The notes: generated by a model from the sequence alone, not told the origin. DNA of 64,000 bases from AP-15 sp963702685 (GCA_963702685.1 CAVPDQ010000004.1:124001-188000); one strand, 5' to 3'. Positions 27,632-36,530 are shown, numbered from the stretch's first letter. Translations and numbers: made by a program.

Positions 27632-27634
27632 TTA

Positions 27635-29506
27635 TCAAATAATTCTGCGCCGCCGCAGCTCGTCGATGATGAAGTCGGCGGCGCTCTCCGCGGTGTCACC
27701 GACGGTCGATAGCCGGATTTCCGGATTTTCGGGCGCTTCGTAAGGCGAGTCGAGCCCGGTGAAATGCTCGATCCGCCCGGCTTGGGCCTTGGCGTAGAGG
27801 CCCTTGGGATCGCGCCGAATGCATTCTTCGAGCGGTGTATCGACAAAGATTTCGAGAAACGCGGTGGGGGCCGTCAGCTCACGCACCATGCGCCGCTCGG
27901 CGCGAAACGGCGAGATGAACGAGCACAGCACGACCAGCCCGGCCTCGCTCAGCAGCCGCGCCACCTCGCCGACCCGCCTGATGTTCTCGACCCGGTCGGC
28001 GTCGGTAAAGCCGAGGTCGCGGTTGAGCCCGTGCCGAACATTGTCGCCGTCGAGCAGCATCGTATGGCGGCCGCGGGCCAAGAGCTTCTTTTCGACGAGA
28101 TCGGCGATCGTCGATTTGCCGGCGCCGGAGAGCCCGGTCAGCCACAAGACCGCCGGAGCTTGCTCTTTTAGCGCCGCGCGCTCTTCGCGGCCGACGGTCA
28201 ACGCCTGCCAGTGGATGTTGCTGGCCCGGCGCAAGCCGAACGCGATCATCCCGGCGCCCGCTGTCGCGTTGGTGAAGCGGTCGATCAGGATGAAGGCGCC
28301 GGTGTCGCGATTGGCGGCATAGGGGTCGAACGCCACCGGGGCCGCGGTCGACAGGTTGCAAAACCCGATCTCGTTCAAGCGCAACGTCCTGTCGGCGAGA
28401 TGGGCCAGGGTGTTGACATCGACGCGATGCTTGAGCGCGGTCACTGTGGCCGGCACGCTCCGGGTCGCGATCTTCATCAGATAGGAGCGCCCGGCGACCA
28501 GCGGCTGGTCGCTCATCCAGATCAGATGAGCGGCAAACTGGTCGACAAATTCCGGCGGGTCGCGCGGATCGGCGAGGACATCGCCGCGGGCCACGTCGAT
28601 CTCGTCTTCGAGGGTCAAGGTGACCGCATCGCCGGGACCGGCGCGGTCGAGCGGCCCGTCGAAGGTCACGATCTCCCTGACCCGGGTCGAGCGCCCCGAG
28701 CCGGCGACGAGCACCGTATCGCCGCTGCCGACGGAGCCCGATGCGACCGTGCCGGAAAAGCCGCGAAACTCGCCATTCGGGCGGTTCACCCACTGCACCG
28801 GGAACCGGAACGGCCGGTCGCCGCCGGTGGCGACCTCGACCGAATGAAGGTGCTCGAACAGGGTCGGCCCCCGGTACCACGACATCTCGGCCGAGCGATG
28901 CGTGACATTGTCGCCGCGCCGCGCCGAAAGCGGGATGGCGCAGACCGTGACGCTGTCCAGACCCTTGGCGAAATCGGCAAAGGCGTCGGCGATCTCGCGA
29001 AACGGCGGTTCGGCGAAGCCCACCAGATCCATCTTGTTGACGGCGAGCACGAGCTGGCGGATGCCGAGGAGCGAGCAGATAAAAGCGTGCCGCTTGGTTT
29101 GCGGCAGGACGCCTTTGCGGGCATCGACCAAAATTACCGCGAGATCGGCGGTCGAGGCGCCGGTCGCCATGTTGCGGGTGTATTGCTCGTGGCCCGGTGT
29201 GTCGGCGACGACAAAAGCGCGCGTCGGCGTCGCGAAAAAGCGGTAGGCGACATCGATCGTGATCCGCTGCTGGCGCTCGTCTTCGAGACCGTCGAGCAAG
29301 AGCGAGAAGTCGATGTCGTCTCCGGCGGTGCCAAAGCGCCGCGATTCCTGCGCCAAGGCCGCGAGCTGATCGTCGAGGATCAGCGCGCTGTCGTGCAGCA
29401 TCCGGCCGATCAGCGTCGATTTGCCGTCATCGACCGACCCGCAGGTCAGAAAGCGCAAGAGGTCCCGGCTCGCCACCGGCGGCGGCGAACCGCACGAGCC
29501 CGCCAT
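27635..29506 (-). CDS. cysNC: bifunctional sulfate adenylyltransferase subunit 1 / APS kinase (CysN-CysC)
   Basis: A 623-residue fusion. Residues 15-430 are the GTPase subunit of ATP sulfurylase: G1 GSVDDGKST, G3 DTPGHEQ, G4 NKMD, then beta-barrel domains. Residues 440-620 are APS kinase, with P-loop GLSGAGKST and DGDNVRHGLNRDLGF. It makes APS with CysD and phosphorylates it to PAPS, the sulfate donor for sulfotransferases and for cysteine synthesis. The start overlaps the cysD stop (TGATG), so the two are translationally coupled. Its place beside sugar-nucleotide genes hints that PAPS also serves polysaccharide sulfation, though no sulfotransferase is in view. Confidence 0.93.
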   Translation of the reverse strand: MAGSCGSPPPVASRDLLRFLTCGSVDDGKSTLIGRMLHDSALILDDQLAALAQESRRFGTAGDDIDFSLLLDGLEDERQQRITIDVAYRFFATPTRAFVVADTPGHEQYTRNMATGASTADLAVILVDARKGVLPQTKRHAFICSLLGIRQLVLAVNKMDLVGFAEPPFREIADAFADFAKGLDSVTVCAIPLSARRGDNVTHRSAEMSWYRGPTLFEHLHSVEVATGGDRPFRFPVQWVNRPNGEFRGFSGTVASGSVGSGDTVLVAGSGRSTRVREIVTFDGPLDRAGPGDAVTLTLEDEIDVARGDVLADPRDPPEFVDQFAAHLIWMSDQPLVAGRSYLMKIATRSVPATVTALKHRVDVNTLAHLADRTLRLNEIGFCNLSTAAPVAFDPYAANRDTGAFILIDRFTNATAGAGMIAFGLRRASNIHWQALTVGREERAALKEQAPAVLWLTGLSGAGKSTIADLVEKKLLARGRHTMLLDGDNVRHGLNRDLGFTDADRVENIRRVGEVARLLSEAGLVVLCSFISPFRAERRMVRELTAPTAFLEIFVDTPLEECIRRDPKGLYAKAQAGRIEHFTGLDSPYEAPENPEIRLSTVGDTAESAADFIIDELRRRRII

Positions 29507-30451
29507 CAGAAATATCCCTCGCGCTTTTTGCGCTCCATCGCCGCGTCCTCGTCGCCGTCGATCAGACGCCCCTGACGTTCCGACCGGTGCGTGCCCCGCA
29601 GCTCGGCGACAATCTCGTCCGCGGTCGCGGCGGTCGCCTCGATGGCGCCGGTCAGCGGGTAGCAGCCGAGGGTGCGAAAGCGTACCAGACGCTGTTCGGG
29701 GCGCTCGCCCGGTTGGAGCGGCAGGCGGTCGTCATCGACCATGATCCAGGTGCCGTTGCGCGCGACGACCGGCCGCGGCTTGGCGAAGTAGAGCGGCACC
29801 AACGGGATGTCTTCCGCGGCGATGTATTCCCAGATATCGAGCTCGGTCCAATTCGACAGCGGAAAGACGCGCATCGATTCGCCGTCGCGCAGCCGTGTGT
29901 TGTAAAGCCGCCACAATTCGGGCCGCTGGTTTTTCGGGTCCCAGCCGTGGCTGGCGCTGCGCAGCGAGAACACCCGCTCCTTGGCCCGGCTCTTCTCCTC
30001 GTCGCGCCGCGCGCCGCCAAAGGCTGCGTCGAAACCGCCGCGGTCGAGCGCCTGCTTCAGCGCCTCGGTCTTCATCACCTGGGTATGCAGCGCCGAGCCC
30101 GAGGTGATCGGATCGATGCCGCGGCGCACCCCTTCCGCGTTGGTATGGACGATCAGCTCGATGCCGAGCCGGCGCGCGGTCGCGTCGCGAAACGCGATCA
30201 TCTCGCGGAATTTCCATAATGTGTCGATGTGCAAGCAGCGGAAACGGGAGCTTGCCGGGAAAGAACGCCTTTCGCGCCAGATGCAGCATGACGCTCGAAT
30301 CCTTGCCGATCGAATAGAGCATCACCGGGTTGCGGAACTCGGCCGCAACCTCGCGCATGATCCCGATCGACTCGGCTTCGAGGCGACACAGATGCCGGGG
30401 CCGCGCATCAGGCGCCGGGGAAGGCTCAGGACTTTCGGGCAAAGCAGACAC
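29506..30451 (-). pseudogene. cysD: sulfate adenylyltransferase subunit 2 (CysD), single frameshift
   Basis: Two overlapping frames together give a complete CysD of about 315 residues. The first, from GTG 30451, reads MSALPESPEP and then FRNPVMLYSIGKDSSVMLHL, the PP-loop of this ATP-pyrophosphatase family, and stops making sense after GKLPFPLL. The second begins HIDTLWKFREMIAFRDATAR at 30234 and continues through VFPLSNWTELDIWEYIAAED to the stop. The junction is ctgcttgcacatcgac, where one base too many separates LL from HIDTLW. An intact cysNC downstream and the likely importance of sulfate assimilation make a sequencing indel more likely than real inactivation. It works with CysN to form APS from sulfate and ATP. 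Confidence 0.88.
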
Positions 30452-30527
30452 CAGTTGCAGGCGGGACAGCGACCGGGCTCCGTTTGATACCGGGCGGAGC
30501 CGGTGTCAAGCCCGAGCCGCAACCCGC

Positions 30528-31505
30528 TCAGTGCAGCTTTGGCGCTTTCAGCAGCCGGGTCCGGTCGGCAGACAGCACCCTGACCCGCAAGGTCTCGCTG
30601 TCGCGCACGACCTGGAGCAGCACTTCGGTGCCGGCGGGTCCGCCCGCCCACACCTTGCGCCACAATGCCGCGAGGCTGGGCACGGGATCGTCGCGCACGG
30701 CGAGGATCTTGTCGCCGGGGCGAAGACCGGCCTTGCTCGCCGGCCCGCGCTCGGCGAGGCCGGCGACGACGATCGCGTCTTCGACCTCGGCAGCGTAGAG
30801 GCCGAGCCACGGGCGCGGCGGGCGGTTCGGCCGGCCATAGGACAGCATGTCGTCGAGGATCGGCGGCAACAGGTCGATCGGCACCACCATGTTGACGTCG
30901 CGGCGCAGCTCGCGCCCGCTCGAATGCTGGACATGCAGCGAGCCGATGCCGATCAGGCTGCCGTCGGCAGCGATCAGCGCCGCACCACCCCAGAACGGGT
31001 GCGCGGGTGCCGTAAAGATGGCCCGGTCGAGCACGTATTCCCAATAGCCGGCGAATTCCTGGCGGGCCACGACCCGGGCGGCGATCGCATGGCGGCGCCC
31101 GCCTTCGGCGGCGATGACGGCACGGTCGCCGGCACCGACGCGCAAGCCGGTGCCCAGCTCAAGGGGTGCCACATTCAACCGCCCCAGCGCCTGGACCAGG
31201 CCAAGGCCGCTTTCCTGGTCATAGGCGAGGACATGGCCCTGCACCGCGCCGCCATCGGCCGAGGTCAGCCACAAGGTCTCGGCCTCGGTGATCAGATAGC
31301 CGATGGTCAGCACCAGCCCGTCGCCGCGAATGAGGACGCCGCTGCCGGCGCGCTCGGTGCCGAGCGTCGCGGCGGTGAAGGCGTCCTCGGGGACCGTTGC
31401 CCGCACCCCCAGCACCGCACCGAGGGCGCGGTTGAGATCGAAGCTGCATTCTTCGGGCTTTGGCTGGATCTCGCCCGGAATTTCCCAGTCTACGGTTCGC
31501 GGCAT
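30528..31505 (-). CDS. HtrA-like trypsin-fold/PDZ protein without catalytic triad
   Basis: A 325-residue protein with the DegP/HtrA outline: a chymotrypsin-fold domain (residues 25-215) and one PDZ domain (residues 225-320; PWLGLYAAEVEDAIVVAGLA, GLRPGDKILAVRDDPV). The triad positions are all replaced. The TNxHVV histidine segment reads LTIGYLITEA, the SDLAVL aspartate segment reads ESGLGLVQ, and the GNSGGPL serine loop reads PFWGGAALI. No signal peptide is visible, so it is probably cytoplasmic. It is divergent from groES with the CIRCE promoter between them. A substrate-binding or regulatory pseudoprotease is the best reading. Confidence 0.8.
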   Translation of the reverse strand: MPRTVDWEIPGEIQPKPEECSFDLNRALGAVLGVRATVPEDAFTAATLGTERAGSGVLIRGDGLVLTIGYLITEAETLWLTSADGGAVQGHVLAYDQESGLGLVQALGRLNVAPLELGTGLRVGAGDRAVIAAEGGRRHAIAARVVARQEFAGYWEYVLDRAIFTAPAHPFWGGAALIAADGSLIGIGSLHVQHSSGRELRRDVNMVVPIDLLPPILDDMLSYGRPNRPPRPWLGLYAAEVEDAIVVAGLAERGPASKAGLRPGDKILAVRDDPVPSLAALWRKVWAGGPAGTEVLLQVVRDSETLRVRVLSADRTRLLKAPKLH

Positions 31506-31609
31506 CGTACCGGCTCGTCAGTGGCGGGATCGATCATAGCGCCGAAAGAGTGCACCCGGACCTCCCCCTTGTCAAAACCGTCGCCGCCGACGGCCGATCG
31601 GGTGGCGGG

Positions 31610-31638
31610 TTGACAACCCTTGCCCGGCCGATTATGTC
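31610..31638 (+). promoter_or_regulatory. sigma-70-type promoter of groESL
   Basis: A perfect -35 TTGACA (31610-31615), 17-bp spacer, and -10 TATGTC (31633-31638), directly in front of the CIRCE element and 65 bp before groES. The +1 is expected at about 31645, so the operator covers the start site. Confidence 0.75.
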
Positions 31639-31639
31639 G

Positions 31640-31666
31640 CCGGCACTCTCTCCCGGAGAGTGCTAA
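31640..31666 (+). promoter_or_regulatory. CIRCE operator (HrcA site) of groESL
   Basis: Consensus TTAGCACTC-N9-GAGTGCTAA. Here the left arm is CCGGCACTC (six of nine), the spacer is exactly nine bases, and the right arm GAGTGCTAA is perfect. HrcA bound here would repress groESL until heat stress. The weakened left arm may mean looser repression. Confidence 0.85.
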
Positions 31667-31702
31667 CAGCCGGCCTTGCGATCGAGCTTTGAGGAGGTGC
31701 TT

Positions 31703-32017
31703 ATGAAATTCCGTCCGCTGCACGACCGCGTGCTGATCAAGCGGGTCGAGTCCGAGGAAAAGAGCCTGGGCGGGATCATCATCCCGGACACGGCCCAGGA
31801 AAAGCCGATGGAGGGTGAGGTCGTCGCCGCCGGCCCCGGCGCCCGTGGCGAGGATGGCAAGATCCAGCCGATGGAGGTCAAGTCGGGCGACCGGGTGCTG
31901 TTCGGCAAATGGTCGGGCACCGAGGTCAAGCTCGACGGCGAAGAGCTGATCATCATGAAGGAATCGGACATCATGGGCGTCATCGAGCCTGGTGCCGCCG
32001 CAAAACGCGCCGCTTGA
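31703..32017 (+). CDS. groES: co-chaperonin GroES
   Basis: A 104-residue GroES, the heptameric lid of the GroEL chamber. MKFRPLHDRVLIKRVESEEK, the mobile loop KSLGGIIIPDTAQEKP that binds GroEL, and the C-terminal EELIIMKESDIMGVIE are all present. The start at 31703 follows GAGGAGG. It is the first gene of the heat-shock operon, with groEL 13 bp downstream, under the CIRCE operator just upstream. Confidence 0.97.
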   Translation: MKFRPLHDRVLIKRVESEEKSLGGIIIPDTAQEKPMEGEVVAAGPGARGEDGKIQPMEVKSGDRVLFGKWSGTEVKLDGEELIIMKESDIMGVIEPGAAAKRAA

Positions 32018-32030
32018 GGAGAACCGAAGA

Positions 32031-33677
32031 ATGGCAGCCAAGGACGTCAGGTTTCATGCCGATGCGCGCGACCGGATGCTGCGCGGCGTCGATACGCTAG
32101 CGAATGCGGTCCGGGTGACATTGGGGCCGAAGGGGCGCAACGTCGTGCTCGACAAATCGTTCGGCGCGCCGCGCATCACCAAGGACGGCGTCACCGTCGC
32201 CAAGGAGGTCGAGCTCGCCGACAAGTTTGAAAACATGGGCGCGCAGATGGTGCGCGAGGTCGCGGCCAAGACCAGCGACCAGGCCGGTGACGGCACCACC
32301 ACCGCGACCATCCTCGCCCAGGCGATCGTGCGCGAAGGTGCGAAGGCCGTTGCTGCCGGCATGAACCCGATGGATTTGAAGCGCGGCATCGACCTCGCCG
32401 TCGAAGCTGTGGTCGAGGACATCAAGAAGCGCTCGAAAAAGATCTCGACCAACGAAGAGATCGCCCAGGTCGGCACGATCTCGGCGAATGGCGAGCGCGA
32501 GATCGGCGAAATGATCGCCGAGGCGATGCAGAAGGTCGGGAACGAAGGCGTGATCACGGTCGAGGAGGCGAAATCGCTCGCCACCGAGCTCGATGTCGTC
32601 GAAGGCATGCAGTTCGACCGCGGCTATCTCTCGCCCTATTTTGTGACCAACGCCGAGAAGATGGTCGCCGAGCTCGAAGACCCTTACATCCTGCTGTACG
32701 AGAAAAAGCTCTCCGGCTTGCAGGCGATGCTGCCGGTGCTCGAAGCGGTGGTGCAGAGCTCGCGCCCGCTTCTGATCGTCTCCGAGGATGTCGAAGGCGA
32801 GGCGCTGGCGACCCTCGTCGTCAACAAGCTGCGCGGCGGCCTCAAGGTGGCGGCGGTCAAAGCGCCCGGCTTCGGCGACCGGCGCAAGGCGATGCTCGAA
32901 GACATCGCGATCCTGACCGGCGGCCAGGTGATCAGCGAGGATCTCGGCATCAAGCTCGAAAACGTCACGCTCGACATGCTCGGCAAGGCCAAGCGTATCC
33001 GGATCGAGAAGGAAAACACGACGATCATCGACGGCTCCGGCAAAAAGGACGATATCCAGGGCCGCATCACCCAGATCCGCCAGCAGATCGAGGAGACGAC
33101 CTCGGATTACGACCGCGAGAAATTGCAGGAGCGGCTGGCCAAGCTCGCCGGCGGGGTCGCGATCATCCGGGTCGGCGGCGCCACCGAGATCGAGGTCAAG
33201 GAGAGGAAGGACCGGGTCGACGATGCGATGCACGCGACCCGTGCCGCGGTCGAGGAAGGGGTCGTCGCCGGCGGCGGCGCGGCGCTCCTCTATGCCGTGC
33301 GCGTGCTCGACGGGCTCAAGCCGTCGAACAGCGACCAGCGGGTCGGCGTCGACATCGTCAAAAAGGCGATCCTCTACCCGGCCCGCCAGATCGCCGAAAA
33401 TTCCGGCACCGACGGCTCGATCATCGTCGGCAAGCTGCTCGACAGCACCGACCACAATTACGGCTACGACGCGCAAAAGGGCGAGTTCACCGACATGATC
33501 CGGGCCGGCATCATCGACCCGACCAAGGTGGTGCGCCATGCGCTGCAAGACGCAGCCTCGGTCGCCGGGCTCCTGATCACCACCGAGGCGATGATCGCCG
33601 AGAGGCCCGAGCCCAGGACCGCGCCGGCGATGCCGCCCGGCGGCGGCATGGGCGGCATGGGCGGCATGGACTTCTAG
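32031..33677 (+). CDS. groEL: chaperonin GroEL
   Basis: A 548-residue GroEL/Hsp60 subunit of the double-ring folding chamber. The ATP site shows LGPKGRNVVLDKSFGAP and the GDGTTTATILAQAI loop with its catalytic Asp. The apical domain includes GYLSPYFVTNAEKM. The C-terminus is the usual flexible Gly-Gly-Met tail (GGGMGGMGGMDF). The start MAAKDVRFHADARDRM has GAGGAG upstream. It is co-transcribed with groES and followed by a strong terminator. Confidence 0.97.
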   Translation: MAAKDVRFHADARDRMLRGVDTLANAVRVTLGPKGRNVVLDKSFGAPRITKDGVTVAKEVELADKFENMGAQMVREVAAKTSDQAGDGTTTATILAQAIVREGAKAVAAGMNPMDLKRGIDLAVEAVVEDIKKRSKKISTNEEIAQVGTISANGEREIGEMIAEAMQKVGNEGVITVEEAKSLATELDVVEGMQFDRGYLSPYFVTNAEKMVAELEDPYILLYEKKLSGLQAMLPVLEAVVQSSRPLLIVSEDVEGEALATLVVNKLRGGLKVAAVKAPGFGDRRKAMLEDIAILTGGQVISEDLGIKLENVTLDMLGKAKRIRIEKENTTIIDGSGKKDDIQGRITQIRQQIEETTSDYDREKLQERLAKLAGGVAIIRVGGATEIEVKERKDRVDDAMHATRAAVEEGVVAGGGAALLYAVRVLDGLKPSNSDQRVGVDIVKKAILYPARQIAENSGTDGSIIVGKLLDSTDHNYGYDAQKGEFTDMIRAGIIDPTKVVRHALQDAASVAGLLITTEAMIAERPEPRTAPAMPPGGGMGGMGGMDF

Positions 33678-33704
33678 CCGCTCCATTAGCCTGCAAAATG
33701 CAAG

Positions 33705-33739
33705 CCGCCCGCCCGCGCAACCCGCAGGCGGGCGGTTTT
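33705..33739 (+). terminator. rho-independent terminator of groESL
   Basis: A 9-bp GC stem ccgcccgcc / ggcgggcgg (33705-33713, 33727-33735), followed by TTTTG, about 28 bp after the groEL stop. Confidence 0.85.
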
Positions 33740-33839
33740 GCTGTCCGGTGGCCCTGAGCCGCGAACAGCGCCAACCCGACGCTTGACACCCGCGCCGCTC
33801 CTTCCCGTCATGCCGCCAAACGGGATGGGACACCGAGCC

Positions 33840-35006
33840 ATGAAGATCGTCGATATCCGCACAATCCCGCTCTCCTATCGCTGCGAGCCGCCCTATGGCA
33901 GCGCTGGCGGCATGCAGGCGGCGCGCGGCGGGCTTTTGGTCGAAATCGAGACCGACGAGGGCATTCGCGGCATCGGCGAGGCCGGGGTCGGCGGCGGCGG
34001 CACCCGGCATGTGATCGAGCACCAGCTGCGCCCGCTGATCCTCGGCGAAGACCCGCTCTTGATCGAGGGGTTGTGGCAGAAGATGTTCGCGCGCACCCGC
34101 CAGTTCGGCCGGCGCGGCATCGTCATGAACGCGATCAGCGGCGTCGACATCGCCCTCTGGGACATCGCCGGAAAAGTCGCGAAATTGCCGGTCTACAAGA
34201 TGCTGGGCGCCTGCCGCGACCGCGTCGAGGCCTATGCCAGCGGCGGCTTCTACCAGGAAGGAAAGGGGATCGACGATCTCGCCGGCGAGGCCGAGGGCTA
34301 CCGGGCCCGCGGCTTCAAGGGCATGAAAATGAAGATCGGGCGCAACCCTTCGACCCAGACCCATCTGCGTCATCTCGCCGGCAACGCCGAAAAGTGCGAG
34401 GTCGAGCCCGGAGAAGATATCGCCCGGGTCGCCGCGGTCCGGAAGGCGCTCGGCCCCAAGGCGAAGCTGATGGCCGATGTCAATTGCGCCTGGAGCCCGG
34501 CGATGGCGATCCAAATGGGCCGCGCGCTCGAACCCTACAACCTCTATTGGCTCGAGGAGCCGGTCGCCACCGACGACATCGACGGTAGCGCGCGGGTCGC
34601 CGCGGCACTGGCGACGCCGGTTGCCGGCTACGAAACCGAGATCGGGCTTTACGGCTTTCGCGAGCTGATCGCGCGCGGTGCCGTCGACATCGTCCAGCCC
34701 GACCTTGCCTGGTCCGGCGGCTTTTCCGAGTGCCGCCGCATCGCCGCCTTCGCGCACGCGCATCACCTGATGGTGGCGCCGCACGCCTTTGCCGGCGCGG
34801 TCCTGCTCGCCGCCGCGCTCCATTTCATCGCCTCGATCCCAAATGGGCTGGTGCTCGAATTCGACCAAAACCCGAACGGGCTGCGCGACGAATTGCTGAA
34901 GGAGCCGTTCGCGATCGACCGCGACGGCATGATCCCGCTGCCGCAACGCCCAGGCCTCGGCATCGAGCTCGACCCCGCCGCGGTCGAGCGCTACCGCACC
35001 GGCTGA
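33840..35006 (+). CDS. enolase-superfamily enzyme (mandelate racemase / muconate lactonizing type)
   Basis: A 388-residue enolase-superfamily member: an alpha/beta capping domain, then a TIM barrel that abstracts a proton alpha to a carboxylate with Mg2+ help. The barrel base motif is KGMKMKIGR. Metal ligands lie in LMADVNCAW, YWLEEPV and GYETEIG, and the histidine region is HHLMVAPHAFAG. These fit the mandelate racemase subgroup of acid-sugar dehydratases and racemases. I chose the ATG at 33840 (MKIVDIRTIPL). No sugar-acid transporter is adjacent, so the substrate stays open. A stem-loop follows its stop. Confidence 0.87.
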   Translation: MKIVDIRTIPLSYRCEPPYGSAGGMQAARGGLLVEIETDEGIRGIGEAGVGGGGTRHVIEHQLRPLILGEDPLLIEGLWQKMFARTRQFGRRGIVMNAISGVDIALWDIAGKVAKLPVYKMLGACRDRVEAYASGGFYQEGKGIDDLAGEAEGYRARGFKGMKMKIGRNPSTQTHLRHLAGNAEKCEVEPGEDIARVAAVRKALGPKAKLMADVNCAWSPAMAIQMGRALEPYNLYWLEEPVATDDIDGSARVAAALATPVAGYETEIGLYGFRELIARGAVDIVQPDLAWSGGFSECRRIAAFAHAHHLMVAPHAFAGAVLLAAALHFIASIPNGLVLEFDQNPNGLRDELLKEPFAIDRDGMIPLPQRPGLGIELDPAAVERYRTG

Positions 35007-35007
35007 G

Positions 35008-35060
35008 CCCCCACCCATTCCCCTCCCCCGCGCGCGGGGGAGGGTCAAGGGTGGGGGTTT
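35008..35060 (+). terminator. nested GC hairpin after the enolase-superfamily gene
   Basis: The outer arms cccccaccc (35008-35016) and gggtggggg (35049-35057) enclose the inner palindrome cctcccccgcgcgcgggggagg, followed by TTT. It works as a terminator on sequence grounds; the same motif style also occurs as a dispersed palindrome in such genomes. Confidence 0.65.
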
Positions 35061-35148
35061 GCCTGCGCCGGCCGTCCGTACTAGTTTTGCGCCAACGGCC
35101 GTGGGAGAAGGCCCGTCCGGGCCGCGGCCGGGCGCGGAGGAAAGATCA

Positions 35149-35556
35149 ATGCCCAGACTGAGACATATCGCCTTGACGACGCAGGACCCGGCCAAGACCG
35201 CCGCCTTTTACAAGGAAGCCTTCGGCATGCGCGAGATCCGGCGCAATTCGCGCGGATGCGTGTTTCTGACCGATGGCTACATCAATTTGGCGGTGCTGAA
35301 CTTCAAGACCGAAAAGGACGCCGATGTCGGCGCGCATGGCGCCAATTTCAGCGGCATCCATCACTTTGGCTTTGAGGTCGAGGATCTCGACGCGGCGATC
35401 GAGCGCCTGGAGCAGGCAGACGGCAAGGAGTTGACCGCAAAAGACGGGCTCGACATGGAGATGGCCGCCGGCAGCCACCGTAATTTCGAGATGAAATGGG
35501 CCGGCCCCGACGGTGTCGTCGTCGATATCTCGCACACCGGCTGGGACAACGGGTGA
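35149..35556 (+). CDS. VOC-family (glyoxalase/dioxygenase-fold) protein
   Basis: A 135-residue vicinal-oxygen-chelate protein with two beta-alpha-beta-beta-beta modules. The metal positions are His in MPRLRHIALTTQDP, Glu or His in HHFGFEVEDLDAA, and Glu in FEMKWAGPDGVVVD. The length fits a single-domain glyoxalase/fosfomycin-resistance/ring-cleavage relative; substrate unknown. The start at 35149 follows GGAGG. The stop overlaps the next start (TGATG), so it is coupled to the BNR-repeat gene. Confidence 0.85.
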   Translation: MPRLRHIALTTQDPAKTAAFYKEAFGMREIRRNSRGCVFLTDGYINLAVLNFKTEKDADVGAHGANFSGIHHFGFEVEDLDAAIERLEQADGKELTAKDGLDMEMAAGSHRNFEMKWAGPDGVVVDISHTGWDNG

Positions 35557-36530
35557 TGAGCCGCAACGCGACGCTCTGCGTCGGCACGATCGGCAGCGGC
35601 GCCTGGGTCAGCCCCGACGGCGGCGAGAGCTGGCGCCGGGTCATGCGAGGCTTGTGGAGCGAGAGCCGCGTCTTCAACCTCAGCGTTCATCCGGCCGAGC
35701 CGCGCACCGTCTTCGCCGGCGCCGATGACGGCGTCTACAAAAGCCAGGATGGCGGGCAGAGCTTTGAGCGGCTCGAATCGCCGATGAATTCGCTGGACGT
35801 GTGGCGGATCGCGTTCGATCCGTCGGACCCCGACACGATCTTTGCCGGGACGCGGCCGGCAGCACTTTACCGCTCGCGCGACGGCGGGCGGCATTGGCAC
35901 AAGCTCGCCGCCGAGATGGCCGAGGAATGCCCGAATGTGCGGGTGCCGCGGGTGACCGCCCTGACGGTCGATCCACAGGACCGGCGCGTCGTCTGGGCCG
36001 GGGTCGAGGTCGATGGCGTGCGGCGCAGCCTCGACGGCGGCGACACTTGGACCCGGATCGGCGGCGGGCTCGACGACCCGGACATCCACGATGTGATGGT
36101 GCGCGCCGCCGGCAATCGCAAGACGGTTCTCACCAGCACGCCGCGCGAGATCTTCGCCAGCACCGACCGAGGCGAGAGCTGGCAAGGGCTCGGCGTGGCG
36201 AGCAATTCAGCTTGCCCTATTGCCGGCACCTGGCATTGCGGGCGGACGACCCGGACACCGTCTTTGTCGCGACCGGCGACGGGGCGGCGGGCAGCACCGG
36301 CGCGATCCAGCGCTCGACCGATGGCGGCGAGACCTGGCGGGCATTGGCCCTTGCCGGCGGTGCCGAATTCGCCGATCTGGGCCTTTGCGACCCATCCGGC
36401 CGATGCCGGGCTGATCTATGCGTGCAGCCATTACGGGGAATTGTATGCGACCGCCGACGCCGGCGATTCGTGGCGCAAATTGCCGCGCGAATTCACCGAG
36501 ATCCGGGCGCTGAGCTGGACCCCGAACTGA
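35556..36530 (+). CDS. BNR/sortilin-like beta-propeller protein with an internal out-of-frame stretch
   Basis: A roughly 324-residue glycosidase-like beta-propeller built from BNR/Asp-box repeats (SPDGGESWRR, SQDGGQSFER, SRDGGRHWHK, SLDGGDTWTR, STDRGESWQG, ADAGDSWRK). Such proteins are often annotated as photosystem-assembly-like or exo-alpha-sialidase-like and mostly have unknown roles. Between about 36200 and 36370 the frame is wrong: the neighbouring frame reads QFSLPYCRHLALRADDPDTV and QRSTDGGETWRALALAGGAE, an evident sixth repeat. Two compensating indels therefore scramble about 55 residues. No signal peptide. It is coupled to the VOC-family gene. Confidence 0.75.
   Translation: MSRNATLCVGTIGSGAWVSPDGGESWRRVMRGLWSESRVFNLSVHPAEPRTVFAGADDGVYKSQDGGQSFERLESPMNSLDVWRIAFDPSDPDTIFAGTRPAALYRSRDGGRHWHKLAAEMAEECPNVRVPRVTALTVDPQDRRVVWAGVEVDGVRRSLDGGDTWTRIGGGLDDPDIHDVMVRAAGNRKTVLTSTPREIFASTDRGESWQGLGVASNSACPIAGTWHCGRTTRTPSLSRPATGRRAAPARSSARPMAARPGGHWPLPAVPNSPIWAFATHPADAGLIYACSHYGELYATADAGDSWRKLPREFTEIRALSWTPN

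Noticed and set aside
32097..35195. A 1032-codon open frame on the minus strand opposite groEL and the enolase-superfamily gene
   Set aside because: It mirrors highly conserved genes on the plus strand and has no family-like motifs. Such long antisense frames are expected at this GC content and codon usage.
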